Shown here one piece after another: positions 53,120 to 64,000 of a stretch of DNA of 64,000 nucleotides. The stretch lies in the NCBI GenBank assembly GCA_007115705.1, contig QXEO01001565.1:2290230-2354229 (forward strand), read 5' to 3'. The DNA is from Dactylis glomerata (taxonomy: Eukaryota > Streptophyta > Magnoliopsida > Poales > Poaceae). A model generated the notes under the pieces. That model was not told the origin of the DNA, did no database searches, and saw nothing but the letters and a program-made list of their open reading frames with translations. Every line of letters begins with the position of its first letter. The stretch's first letter is position 1. The position numbers and the translations under genes were made by a program.

Positions 53120-54022
53120 TCAATATTTACTTCAATTGCTCAATTGCAACCAAATAATTTGAACAAAAATGGGTTTGTGAGTCTTTATAGCTGACCTATA
53201 CGTGCCTTTCTATCCTTCTATAACTTACCTTCCATTCTATTGGAGACTACCCTCACATGATCTTTCGAAACTTCTATCATAGCTTTTCTAAACACCTACT
53301 TCGCTAAGCATGGTTCACACAACTCCATGATGTTCATGGGGTTCTCCGTTGTGCTTTGATCAATCTACTCCAACTAGGGCTATGGTTCTTTAATTTTTAG
53401 CCTAGTTCCCATAGTTTGGAAAACTTCATTCATCCTCCTCCTTGAGCATCTTCCTCATTAGCAAGGAATTGCTGGTTTTACTATAACGTTTTACTCCATC
53501 ATGTAAAGATTCTTAGGTGAATCTAACATGATCAAAGTGTTTACAGTATCGGTACATCTTACTCGTATATGGTATTCTTGAGTATCCATATACCCGACTT
53601 AACCCGAGGTTCTACTATCTCATATAGCTTCACTTGAATACTTGACATCATCCTACTACAGTTTTAGATGACTCAAGTTTAACACGATGACCTTGGTATA
53701 CTTCTTCCAATAGGATAGTTCCCATTCCAGTTGTATCCTCTCTTTGGACTACCATGTATTGTATACCGATGTAATCAACTTTCATCCATTGTGTAAGGCT
53801 TGATGTCATAACTACTTGGTATGATTCAAGATATCTAACTTCACTTAGGAATAACAGGTAAGAGAATTTGACTCGAGTGTGTCAGGAGTATTCTTTTATT
53901 GAATATCCATCTCAAGTCATAAAGAAGAATTGGAGAAGGCTTCCTATAGTCACTACCAAACCTACAAGTCTCCTATTAAAGGGTTTTAATCCTAGGGTCA
54001 AAGCGTTTGCTCTGATACCAAC
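53120..54022 (-). other. Tek-C interior remnant and primer-binding site
   Basis: Non-coding DNA between Sire-1 and the Tek-C LTR. A PBS (plus GCTCTGATACCAACT, about 54009-54023) lies directly beside the LTR start, so the stretch is the 5' interior of a minus-strand element. It continues left beyond Sire-1 to 18697. No ORF is seen. Confidence 0.65.
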
Positions 54023-57000
54023 TGTGGTGACCCAGCATACCACTGCATGTGTAGTATGCAAGTCGTTGACATAACACCAATGAAACACCGTCTCACTAGT
54101 ATTACATCGATCAGAGTGGTACAACAGAAACATCGCAGGTCCAAGGTAGGTGCATAGGATTACAGATTTCATCATACAGAAGATCTTCAGAACCTCCTCA
54201 ACAGGTAGAGGTTTAGTCCTGGCGACTACAATCGAGAAATAATACATTGAAGACTCAACTAGAGCTACACTAATGCAGTTGGCTTGCTACAGAACTACCC
54301 TAGCTACTTAGGTTCTAGGATTAGGGAATTGGTTCCCTTCTACATCTATTCTAGTTTTCCAGCAAGCTTGGCATAGTCGTTGACTTCACTGATAGTTTTG
54401 ACATTGATAGAGGGCTTCATCTTCATCTTCAGTGTCTCAAGATTGTCTCCTTGTGTTGCCTCCAATCTAAGCAAGGGTTAAGAGGGAGTGGGGTGAGTAA
54501 CGAGCATTACCCAGCAAGTTCATATAAGGAATAAGGTGTTTTATGCACTAGCTACAACCTTATACTCAAGAGTCATTCGACAATGCAAGTTTTCGTAAAT
54601 ATTTCTTCAAAAGGTTGCTTTTATTCAGAAGAACTATGTCCGTCAGCCTTCATAGGTTGATTAGAGCTTCGATGGGCTCCTTTCCAGCCGCGTTCGCAGC
54701 TCCTTCCTGGAACAGGGAGTATCTTGATACTTTCTTACACTCTGCAGAGGTGGTCACTTGTACCCATTAGAGATCTTAGCCTTGTTGCACATCCAAGTGG
54801 CCTACCTGTCCATACTTCCTGTGTATGGGGCCCATTCTAAGATCCAAGCCAATCACTGTTCTTCTCCGCGACCCCACAGACCTACCCTTTTGTAAGTCCA
54901 TCCTCCCCTATACCACATATGTAGACCGATTGGTGCACTGGTCCTCCTCTTTACACTATGGACGCTCCCATAGGTAGACCGTTCCGGACCCAAATGCCCG
55001 CTCCTATACAATATGGGTACACCGATCCGGGTGACTCTTACAATCCATCATAGATCAATTAGCTAGTCTGTCCCCCCTATACTATAGGTAGACCGGCAGG
55101 AAACGCATTTCCCCCCTTTACTCTATAGTAGCCCGGACAAGACAACCCTCGCTACTGATCTGTTGGCATGCGAGAGGGAAAAGATACAGCTGACTTCTCC
55201 GTCCCATTCGAGATATCATGGTTGACCGTTGTTTACGGCGCTAGAATCACTGGCGACATTTGTTATTAGTCCTAGGTGAACTTTCCAGTTGCAGTGGGAC
55301 CTCCACCATACTCATACCATGGTCCCACTGCCCACCATCCTAGGGCAACAACCATTGCGGTCGAAACCACTACTTCATATTATTTATGAAGACAGAACCT
55401 TTTGCTTTTAAATGCAGTAGTAATAATAATACCACCGGTATATTTGCAAGTAATTTGCTAAAGATCAACAAGAGATATGAGCAAGAGTGAACTTGCCTTT
55501 TTGACTGCAAGATTATGCAAGTCAAGGTCTTCGATACGATAGAAATCCCAATTCTGAAATAGCAACCATCACTCGGCAGGGATGATGTTAGAAATATGCA
55601 GCATGATATGCATAATATATGATATGCACCACTCTAAGCGTAGCCTAACCCCGATGATTTGTTATCATTGAGTTATGGTGGTTTCTTTATGTTGTGTTGC
55701 ACTTTTAAGATCAATTGCACACACAAGGTTATTAAGGATTTTAGGTTAACTGACAATCCTATAACAGTAAAAGAATCGAGTGTAACAAGAACAAGGTTAT
55801 TGTTTTTAGGAGTTATCATCACTCCGACGTACAGGAGGATGATGATGAATAGTGAAGATAGGAAAGTAGCAATTTTAAGTTGCATAAATTATTAGCAATC
55901 AATTAGTTGATCATGAGCAAGCAATGTTGAAGTAATTCATAACAATAGAGTAGTACTTTGTTATTGTTAGGGTTGACAACAATCTTAACATACCTAAACA
56001 ATTGTTATTTAGAAAGTCTATGGTTTGGTAAAATGCTTATTTGATATGTTCTTAAAAGAATAACTTTTGAAGAACATATTTCATAATGGACATTTAGTTC
56101 AAAATTATCTTGTAGTGGTCATTTACTTTATGAGAAGGTTGAAGTGATTAATAAAACACAAGTTATTTTATTATTAAATAGTAGGGTTTGAATCACAATT
56201 TTAAATAATTCCTAAAATTGAGTTAGCTCTTATGAAACCACTGTTAGTCAATAGATTATAATTGAAAGTAGATTCTAAACACAAGGAAATACTTATTACA
56301 AAATCTTTTCTAAACCTTGACATTTAAGAAAAGTAGTTTTAGGATTTAAGTCAAATTTTAAGTAATTAAAATTGACTTAAGAGTTTTAATTAACTTTTAA
56401 TGAAACAATTGTGTATAATGTTTGAGAGTTAAGAAATAGTTTCAAATCACAGGTTAATATTCATTTAGGATTTTTCCTTAACTACTATCATTTAAAGGAA
56501 ACTATTTAGAAAAAAATGTTCTAGGGTTTTACAATATTAGTAGTAAAGTTTTAGATTACTATACTTGAATAGTGAAATACTATTTCAGCAGGTTAAGTTG
56601 AGTCTATAAACACTTATTTTCATTTAGAAAGATTATTTGATTCCTAATTTTGATTCAAATTCATATTCAAAAAATAGTACTTAAACATGTTTTTAAATAT
56701 CACTCAAAATTATTCCACACAAGTATATAATATTACAGTACAAATAGATAGGTCTTAATTTTAGGATCATTTTGATATATTATTCATATTTTTCTGACTA
56801 GAAATGAAATAGTTATGATTTTTCTAAGTTTTGACTATTTCCTAGAATTTCTATATGACTGGGAAAACCTTTTTATACCGAGACAGACCTAGCCGCAGAG
56901 ACAAACATGTGGGGTCAAGGCTAAGTCAACAGCCACGTGAGCTTGACTAGGTCAGTTGGTTGACTGGGCACAATAATACTTTTTGTACCGGGTCTAGTCT

Positions 57001-60000
57001 TAGCCCGCGACACTGACCAGTGGGCCAGAGCCACGTCAACAGCTACGTGGGCGTAGGCCAAGTCAAAATGTTTGACTGGCGCGGTTTGATAGCGGCGATC
57101 GCCGGAGATGGCGGTGCAGGGGCTCTCGGGGTGACCTGGCTGCGCGTAGAAGTACCAGCAGGCTACGGGGAATCGAAAGGAAGTAACGCCACCAAGATAA
57201 GGTCACCGGAGTGTCGCCGGCGACCACTCACTACGGCGGTGCACGATGGCCATACCCCGATTCTATGCTATAGATGACCAAACGGTGCAAGAAGACCTCC
57301 CAGAGACGTGCAAGCTCACCAGGGTGCAGATGAGACGCTCGACGAGGATGGAGGTGATCGGAGTTGCACTCAATTGCGAGAAATCCGATGAAATCCTGTG
57401 AAAGGGAACCGCTCGATTCAAGCTGCTCGGAGCTCCCCTGGATGCATGGCTCCTTCCAGATGTTGAAGAAGACGAGGCGGACCTCCCCAGCCATCCCAAG
57501 GGCTCCGGGGTGGACGCAATCGACGGCTACTGGATGAACTCCGACGAAGTACTCCGGTATACTGCGAGCTACAGAGGGGATGAGAGAGGGATTGAGAGAG
57601 TGCAGGGGCTCTAGGGTTTCATGATGGTGCTCCAGGAGTATTTATGGAGCAAGGGATGGTCGGCAATGTCGGCATTGTTGCGGCAACGGCCGGGATCCGG
57701 CGGTGACAACAATGCTCGATTCGAGCGTGAATCACCTCGCATCCGACTGGCAGTGGACGTGGACAGACTACACCATGATTCTGAATCGCTAATTGACGTC
57801 TGGGTCGATCTTATCGCAGTGCTGAGGTGGAGCTCGTCGGCGCCGTGTCGGTCACAGGGAGAAGAGAGGAAGAAGATGGAGACGACGACCGCTGTCAAGT
57901 GGGTCCCGCCCGTTGGTGACAGAGCGAAGCGGTACGCTCCCTGGGCCCTGGGTGGATTGGCTGATGGGCCGCGCTGGTGGGCTTCGGTCCATTGGCCGGT
58001 CTTCCCCCTTTTTTCTATTTCATTTCATTTTCCATTTTCTATTTTCTGTTTTGAATTCTCTAACTAATATTTGAATCTGTTTTTGCAGGTTTTGGCTCCT
58101 AAGGTTTCTTCTAAACAGAATAATAATTCTTAATATTTCATATAGATGTATTATGGAATCTTGTAAGTGTATTTGCACATGGGTCATTGTGGATAATTAC
58201 TATGGTTTAATTAAGAGTCTTTGTAGAGATGATTTTTTTAAAGATTCAATTTGTAGTGTTCCTATAATAATTGTTAGCATTAGATTTCCTAGTTAGGTAT
58301 ACGTGCCTATGAACATGATACTCTTTATGTAATATAAAGATTCATGCACATATTAATATGTACAAGTTGATCACTGGATAAATAGTATGGTTGATACTAA
58401 AAACGTTTATGGTGTGGACATAATCCATGGGTTAAGATATAGGATGTGATGCTAAGGTTTTACTCATGATCACAGGGTGATGCATAAGTTAGGAACATTA
58501 AAATATGTCCCACATGGATACGTAAAGGAAATGGGATTTGCTATGATTTGAATTACCCTAATTAAGAAGGTAGTTCTCACTCCTCAGATGAGACTAATGT
58601 GTCATAGCTTCAAGTCTAAACCACCATCCAAGGTATAAACTTGTGGTCTCCTCCCACATACCTAGTTACTTTCCTAATGCAAACTTGGATATAAGGCAAG
58701 GTTGTCCATATAGTTTCCCTAACAATGAGTATCTACTAGTTTAGATACACCCAATTCATTTTCCTACTCCCCACTGGTTTCAGGATGAAATCTACTTATC
58801 AAACCTATTTCTCACCCTCTCACTATTTTCTTCCTACAAATCTAGTTAGAGTAAATACTATTGCTTGCTCCTAGTTTTAGCCAATGATGATTTGAACTAG
58901 AGGTATGTTTATCTTGCCTATGGTGAGTGCTTCCCTTCTCCAACTAACTGTACTCCTCTCCTCTCATACTAGACCAACCTGGTGGTCTTGTGAAGCTTGT
59001 TCTTTGGGAAATCTGATAAACCTACATCTTGTGGCATGCGTGCACCTCCTAGCTGCTTTATCTTGGTCCTATCTAATGTATGGAGTGGCCCAATTTCGTT
59101 GGTCTTCTCAAACCATAATTTTATGGGGTCAAATGGATGCCATGGGGTTCCTTTTATAGCCTTTTGATGCCCACCACAAGTTGACACCTCAAGTGGTGAC
59201 TCTTGTTTGAGCTAGGTGAGTAAGCTACTTATTGTCAAGCTCTTATGCATGAGCATTACTTGGGGTTCAAGTATAGGAAGATATTTTCAAATGGATGACT
59301 ATCCTAGGTGGCATTAGGAAGATATTTTCAAGTGGATAACTATCCTAGGTGGCATGATGTTTATCCTCTAATAATCTTTATTTTGAACAGCCAAGTGGCA
59401 TTTGGCACTAAATAGACTTGTGGCTGAATCAATTTATATTCTTGTACATATTTGTAATTCATAATTGAATTGTTATCAATGGATATTGTATTAATTGTTT
59501 GGAAGTTTAACTTCCAAAGTTCATATTTGAAATGATCCAGTTATTATGAATTATACATATTGTCATATCTTATTTGTTCCTATTATCAGTTGTGCTCAAA
59601 ATATCCAAAGTTAGCAAAGGTCATGCTCAAACTTTGAATGATTTTATTTGATTTCACCAAGGCATGATCATAAGAGTTTCAAAATGATCATAGTTATTTT
59701 TATTCAAATAGTCTGAACTATTTAATGTAATGTAAATGAGTTTAGTTTTGTTATATCTCATATAGTTGATAAGTTATGATTTAAATAAGAATGTGTGGCT
59801 TTTATGCACTCTAGACCTTGTGGTTTACCAATTTTTCTAACAAGTTTAAGAGTGAATTATATAATACCCAGAAGTACTGGATAATTATTTAAGTGGTTAA
59901 ATTCTATTGTAAACCCCTCTACCCAGAATAACAGTTTTAACAAATGTCATGTTGGAGTTTATCGCGCTTCAGTTGATGAGCTACTTCTGTTCCACCAACT

Positions 60001-60130
60001 TAAGAGAAACTTCAATCACTTTGACAAGTTTTATTTAAAAGCGCGAAAATTTCCTAGATTTTCTATGCATGAATGCAATGCACACTTCTGTGTTCTCTCT
60101 ATTTCTAGCCTCACATCCTGGGATGTTAGA
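54023..60130 (-). repeat. Tek-C 5' LTR, about 6.1 kb, end inferred
   Basis: Starts TGTGGTGACCCAGC beside the PBS and, by analogy with Tek-A and Tek-B, should end in a GTTACA-like sequence; CTGGGATGTTAGA at 60118-60130, next to a Tat-2 fragment, is the best candidate with one change. A GC-rich promoter-like part lies at 56880-58010, with a weak TATA (minus TAAATACT) near 57638. It is AT-rich elsewhere. The length exceeds that of the other Tek LTRs, so a further insertion within 58080-59900 is possible. A 38-bp tandem duplication lies at 59273-59346. ORFs here look incidental. Confidence 0.55.
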
Positions 60131-60661
60131 TCATGGCCAGGAGGGCACGTCTACATGTTGGTGGCAGTAGACAAATTCACCAAGTGGGTAGAAGCAGCCC
60201 CAGTAACAACTCAGGATTCCACAGTAGCAATCAATTTCATCAAGTCAATAGTATTTCGCTTCGGAGTACCACACAACATCATCACAGACAATGGAACAAA
60301 TTTCACATCTAAAGAGTTCAAAAGTTTTTGCGAAAGTATGGAAATCAAACTAAAATTCGCATCTGTCGCACATCCCAAAACAAACGGGCAAGTCGAGAAA
60401 GCAAACGGCTTAATATGCAATGGAATAAAAAAGAGGTTATTAGCACCCCTAGAGAAAGCCAAGCACGCTTGGGTAGATGAGTTACCCTCCATGCTCTGGA
60501 GTCTGAGAACTACGCCTAATGCGGCTACCCAAGAGACACCTTTCTTTCTGGTCCATGGCGCAAAAGTCGTGCTTTCAGTCGAGATTACTCATAAGGGCCC
60601 AAGAATTGCGGCTTACGACGAAACGACTTCTACAGAAGCACTTCAAGATGATGTCGACGCA
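60131..60661 (+). pseudogene. Tat-2 integrase fragment
   Basis: A stretch of Tat-type integrase on the plus strand, open from 60131 to 60661. It begins in WPGGHVYMLVAVDKFTKWVEAAPV and includes IITDNGTNFTSKEF (second catalytic Asp). Glu in QVEKANG follows exactly 35 residues later, so the DD35E end of the active site is preserved. It ends at DDVDA where the Tek-D LTR (TGTAACGCC) begins. It is clearly of the same family as Tat-1 integrase but in the opposite orientation and better kept. Both ends are cut by other elements: Tek-C on the left and Tek-D on the right. The upstream ATG at 60065 belongs to the Tek-C flank and is not the gene start. It is not functional alone. Confidence 0.82.
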
Positions 60662-61147
60662 TGTAACGCCGCACCTTTGGATTAAGGTGGAACACCTGTG
60701 TTAAGTGCTATTCCCTGGATCACTGATAGCACCACAGAACAAAATGAAGTATTCATTGCATAGTATCAAGATTACAACATGGATCCAGATACAAAGTATT
60801 CAAACCTTACAGATACACAGCGGAAAAAAACAAAGTGGCAATGAGCCTCCATCTTCATCACGTGCCACAGGCAGACATGTTGGAATGTAGTCTCAAGATC
60901 CTACTAAACAATCCTTACCTGAAAACCTGCACATTTGAATATGCAGCCCCATAAATGGGGGTCAGTACAATGATGTACTGGCAAATGACACTTATTTGGT
61001 GGCTGTTGTGAAAGAGCCATCTATATGATATTAGGCTGATGGAGCTTTTGGCTGATTTGCATAGAGCAATATTTATCCTATCATTTTTTTAAAACAAACT
61101 TTTAATCTTTGAAAGACTTTGTAGGGGCACATGGTTAAATCCACCAT
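60662..61147 (-). repeat. Tek-D LTR fragment
   Basis: Starts TGTAACGCCGCACC and is a diverged relative of the Tek-B LTR start (shared: GTGTTAAGTGCTATTCCCTGG, CACCACAGAACAAAATGAA, GCCACAGGCAGACATGTTGG in shorter pieces). It is interrupted at 61147 by Sire-2. Orientation is taken from Tek-B. The probable target duplication starts with ACGCA at 60657-60661. Confidence 0.75.
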
Positions 61148-61601
61148 TGAAAGGATAAGGATGTCGCCTAGAGGGGGGGTGAATAGGCGATTTAAAACAT
61201 TTACGAGTGGCTTGACAAATGCAGAATAAAACTAATGTTTAATTTGCCAAGCATACAAAACCTAAATAAACTAGGTTCACCTATGTGCACCAACAACTTA
61301 TGCTAGACAAGATAAGCAACTATGTGATAGCAAGATGTATAAACTTCAAGCACGAAGGCTATCACAAAGTAAATTGCATAAGTAAATGAGCTCAGGTATA
61401 GAAATAACCGAGGCACGCGGAGGCAACGATGTATCCCGAAGTTCACACCCTTGCGAGTGCTAATCTCCGTTGGAGCAGTGTGGAGGCACAAGGCTCCCCA
61501 AACGCCACGGAGGCTCACCGTAATCTCCTCGAGCCCTCCCACCAAAATGGAAGACCCGACCACTATGGGACACTTAAGGGCGGTCACCGAACCCGTACAA
61601 G

Positions 61602-61768
61602 CTTGGGGCAATCTCCACAACTCAATTGGAGGCTCCCAAGAATCGCCACTGAGGCACCACAAAACTTGGGAAGATCTCCACAACTTAATTGGAGGTCCCC
61701 AAGGAATTGCCACGGAGGCACCACAAAGCTTGGGAAGATCTCCACAACTTAATTGGAGGTCCCCAAGT
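61602..61768 (-). repeat. 64-bp tandem repeat in Sire-2 LTR
   Basis: Copies start at 61602, 61665 and 61729, each beginning CTTGGG and containing ATCTCCACAACT...AATTGGAGG; the third is partial. Sire-1 has one such module at about 19218-19262. It lies downstream of the TATA box, in the transcribed part. Confidence 0.75.
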
Positions 61769-62236
61769 AACCACTAAGCCACTAAGCCGTCTAGGGTTCC
61801 AAGAACCCAAGAGTAAAAAGCTCAACGAACTTTCACTACCGAATCTCCGAGGAGAACTCAAACCGATGCACCAAATGCAATGGCAAGAACACACGAAGTG
61901 CTCAAATCATTCTCTCCCAAATCCCACCAAAGCAACAAATGCTATGGAGGGATATGAGAAGAAGAACAAGGAGGAAATCCACAAAGAACTCCAAGATCTA
62001 GATCCAATAGGTTCCCCTCACATAGAGGAGATAATGATTGGTGGAAAAGTAAATCTAGATCTCCTCTCTCTTTTCCCTCAAAAAGATGCAAGAAACGTGG
62101 GAGGGATGGGGAGAAAGGGCAAGCTCTTCAAGGTCAACAATGGAGGAGAGAGAAAATGGAAGAGCCAACCTGCAAATGAGGAAGAAGGGGCTTTATATAG
62201 CCCCCGCACGAAATCTGACCGTTACAGGATTTTTAA

Positions 62237-62440
62237 CCCGGAAATTCCAGCCTCGGGGGCGGAATTTCCGGCCCAGGGGCGGAATTTCCGGCCCCCCTTA
62301 TAAAATTTCCGCCCCCCCTACTGCAGGGTGCACCACAGCTCGAGAAAAAATGACTTAGCGAAATTTCGCAAGGGCGAAAATTATGGAATTTCCGCCCCCC
62401 GGAAATTCCGGCCTCGGGGGCGGAATTTCCGCCCCGGGAG
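62237..62440 (-). promoter_or_regulatory. inverted-repeat array in Sire-2 LTR U3
   Basis: About seven repeats of the form CCGGA-AAT-TCCGG or GCGGA-ATT-TCCGG, about 36 bp upstream of the TATA box in minus reading. Same 13-bp layout as in Sire-1, with different central bases. Confidence 0.72.
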
Positions 62441-63342
62441 AAAACATCAACATGAAAACGGCTGTAACTTTTGCATCCGGACTCCGTTTTCGATGATCTT
62501 GGGCTCGTCGGAATCACCACAACAAGCTCTACAACTTCATCCATAGAAACATTATAGTCCAACAAAGGAGGATGAAGCCAAATGATAAAAGGTTTGACTT
62601 AGCTATAAAGAAGAACCGGTAAAACCTCCAAACACCAAAAACGCAATAAAAGTTCCACACGAAATCCGTTTTTGATGACCTAGAGCTTGTCATGGAAATA
62701 ACCACAAGCTCTAGAACCTCACATGGATAAAAGCCAAATAAGAACCAAGAAAGATAATGCCAAGTATGCAAAGGTTTGAGCTCTCTCCGAACGATACAAT
62801 TAAGTTACTCACTCGAGAGCCCCTCTTGATAGTACGGCTACCAATCCTACAACCCGGTCTCCAAACTAACACACGAGACCGGTAGAAGAGAAAACCTATC
62901 AAGAACAAACCTTTGCCTTGTGCAATCCACTTGAGCTAGATGAAGACGGTCTTGACACCCTCAAGTTGGACTACCTTTCTTGATTGCGCTTGCTCGACCT
63001 ATCTTGAACTTGCGCTTCGACTTGATCAACATTGCACTTCATCTTCTTCCTTCTTAATGATGATGTCTTGAGAATGCATATGATAGTTCACTCCATCATC
63101 TTATTCCTCAAGACACACTCTATAGGCTCAACTCCCTTAGACCAATCTTCAGATCACTTCTTGAATAACACCTTGGTCATTGAATAATCTTCTTTATCTT
63201 CATCTTCTTACACCCTTGAAACCAACATATGGCTCAAGCATTGTCTACGGACAAGTCCTATAAATATAACTCAATGCAAATATTAGTCCATAGGGATTGT
63301 CATTAATTACCAAAACCACACATGAGGGCACATGCTCTTTCA

Positions 63343-63775
63343 ATCTCCCCCATTTTGGTAATTGATGACAATCTCTTTGAGAGGGTTTATATAATGAATT
63401 TAAAGAAACAAGATGGTTACACTAACATCAAATACTACAAAAGTATGTGATGTTAGTAGAACCATCATATATAGAGCAAACTCCCCCACAATCTATGCAC
63501 GTGTGAATGAACTTGAATTTCATTGCATATATTGCCAACCAATGTTGTTGGTGGAGTTTCCACTATATATACTCAACCATGCAAAGCATGCAAGGCAAAT
63601 GCTTAAGATCAAAACCAAAGCATGAAGCCCAATTCCCTTCAAACCCTCGAAACTTCTCCCCCATTGGCATCCATTGCCAAAATGGGCGAAAAGGCTTGGA
63701 AGGCCAATATAGTGAGAGTTCCTCCTCAAGGCAACAAGAGTGAAAACACATGCACAAATCCAAATACGTGGATTA
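63343..63775 (-). other. Sire-2 PPTs and 3' interior
   Basis: The plus strand reads ATCTCCCCCATTTTGG directly after the LTR, the PPT in minus reading. A second pyrimidine tract with a hairpin lies at 63653-63693 (CTTCTCCCCCATTGG ... AAATGGG...AAAG), matching the position and design of the one in Sire-1. No ORF. The interior seems to end about 63775, where plastid DNA begins. Confidence 0.7.
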
Positions 63776-63890
63776 TGGAAAATACAGGATTTCCGATCCT
63801 AGCGGGAAAAGGAGGGAAACGGATACTCAATTTAAAGTGAGTAAACAGAATTCCATACTCGATCTCATAGATCCCTATAGAATTCTGTGG

Positions 63891-63925
63891 AAAGCCGTAT
63901 TCGATGAAAGTCGTATGTACGGCTT
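63891..63925 (+). other. group II intron domain V of plastid rps12
   Basis: AAAGCCGTATTCGATGAAAG followed by TCGTATGTACGGCTT folds into the domain V hairpin (AAGCCGTA pairs with TACGGCTT; GAAA loop). It is the catalytic centre of group II introns. The domain VI stem GGAGGGAGATCT...AGATCCACCCTAC follows, with the branch region. Confidence 0.78.
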
Positions 63926-63963
63926 GGAGGGAGATCTTTCCTATCTTTCGAGATCCACCCTAC

Positions 63964-63995
63964 AATATGGGGTCAAAAAGCCAAAAAATAAGTGA
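63964..63995 (+). pseudogene. rps12: rps12 last exon, nuclear copy
   Basis: After the intron end (CACCCTAC) the frame reads YGVKKPK, the C-terminus of plastid ribosomal protein S12, a small-subunit protein at the decoding centre. In chloroplasts it is spliced from the upstream exons, which are absent here, so this is only a fragment. The run of A after CC is six long; the following TAA is out of frame and the frame ends at a later TGA (63993-63995) after two extra residues. Whether this is a change from the donor plastid needs comparison with the plastome of the same plant. No function is expected in the nucleus. Confidence 0.7.
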
Positions 63996-64000
63996 TTTTA

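Larger units (their letters stand above)
61148..63342 (-). repeat. Sire-2 3' LTR
   Basis: A 2.2-kb LTR from TGAAAGGATAAGG to TGCTCTTTCA, followed by a PPT. It shares the beginning (CCTAGAGGGGGGGTGAATAGG) and several modules with Sire-1 but is longer and diverged. A 64-bp unit is repeated nearly three times at 61602-61768. TATA (minus CTATATAAAG) is at 62191-62200 and an array of GGAATTTCC-type inverted repeats is at 62237-62440, upstream in minus reading. The partner LTR is outside the window, so extent rests on TG/CA ends and PPT. Confidence 0.8.
63775..64000 (+). other. nuclear plastid DNA (rps12 intron and last exon)
   Basis: From about 63775 to the end the sequence resembles the grass plastid genome around the 3' end of rps12: intron sequence (GATCCTAGCGGGAAAAGG, CCATACTCGATCTCATAG), a group II domain V, domain VI and the short last exon. 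The left edge is approximate. The identification is from memory of the family's characteristic sequence, not from a search. It is inserted in or next to the interior of Sire-2 and runs off the window. Confidence 0.75.

Noticed and set aside
57000..58070. GC-rich region that looks like a host gene promoter and first exon
   Set aside because: Layout (GC-rich, weak TATA, then T-rich CTATTTC tract) matches the promoter part of the Tek-B LTR; no sustained coding pattern.
61689..62303. 204-aa plus-strand ORF in Sire-2 LTR
   Set aside because: It runs through tandem repeats and the TATA-repeat region of the LTR on the antisense strand; composition is that of the repeats.
62237..62440. Repeats in Sire-2 or Sire-1 as CRISPR-like arrays
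   Set aside because: Units are 13-bp near-palindromes at irregular spacing in eukaryotic LTRs, with no unique spacers of constant size.

Overview
The window looks like intergenic DNA from a large grass genome, most likely Pooideae (wheat, barley, rye, oat or ryegrass type). The evidence is its content: nested, mostly young LTR retrotransposons of lineages typical of such genomes (Athila, Tat and Tekay/Del-like gypsy elements; Sirevirus-type copia elements) and a scrap of grass-type plastid DNA at the right edge. I found no intact host gene, tRNA, rRNA or CRISPR array. Family labels were made by eye from motifs, primer-binding sites (PBS), polypurine tracts (PPT) and LTR ends. Element names used here are working names. 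Nearly all elements lie on the minus strand, so each 5' LTR is on the right and each 3' LTR on the left.

Layout. (1) 1-12425: Athila-1, an Athila-like element with broken gag-protease and an ATHILA-ORF1-like third ORF running off the left edge. Its 5' LTR is split by Athila-2 (4297-11184, TSD TTTAT), a non-autonomous relative. (2) 12426-18696: Tat-1, a degraded Tat-lineage element (gag, protease, RT, RNase H, integrase) cut inside integrase by Athila-1. (3) 18817-53119: Sire-1, a Sirevirus-like copia element (TSD TCAAT, LTRs almost identical) with gag, pol and a third ORF. It is split in the integrase zinc finger by Tek-A (26076-48920, TSD CCCTG), whose 5' LTR is split by Tek-B (32672-45530, TSD TCCTT). 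(4) 53120-60130: Tek-C, interior remnant plus a very long LTR. (5) 60131-60661: Tat-2, an integrase fragment on the plus strand. (6) 60662-61147: Tek-D, an LTR fragment related to Tek-B. (7) 61148 to about 63770: Sire-2, a 3' LTR and start of interior. (8) About 63770-64000: nuclear plastid DNA from the rps12 intron and last exon.

How the parts relate. Tek-A has no ORF and Tek-B has only gag-like and unknown ORFs, so both would need enzymes from elsewhere. Athila-2 has one small ORF, and Athila-1 seems to jump from protease to its third ORF without RT or integrase. Sire-1 has nearly identical LTRs but broken pol.

The most interesting pattern is regulatory. Sire-1 carries, upstream of its third ORF, a second promoter-like block made of the same CCGGA-WWW-TCCGG inverted repeats that sit upstream of the TATA box in its LTRs. 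Sire-2 has the same architecture with different central bases. Athila-1 carries a copy of its U3 hairpin upstream of its own third ORF, and Tek-B has a TATA box just upstream of its third ORF. Three unrelated elements may therefore drive their third ORF from an internal promoter.
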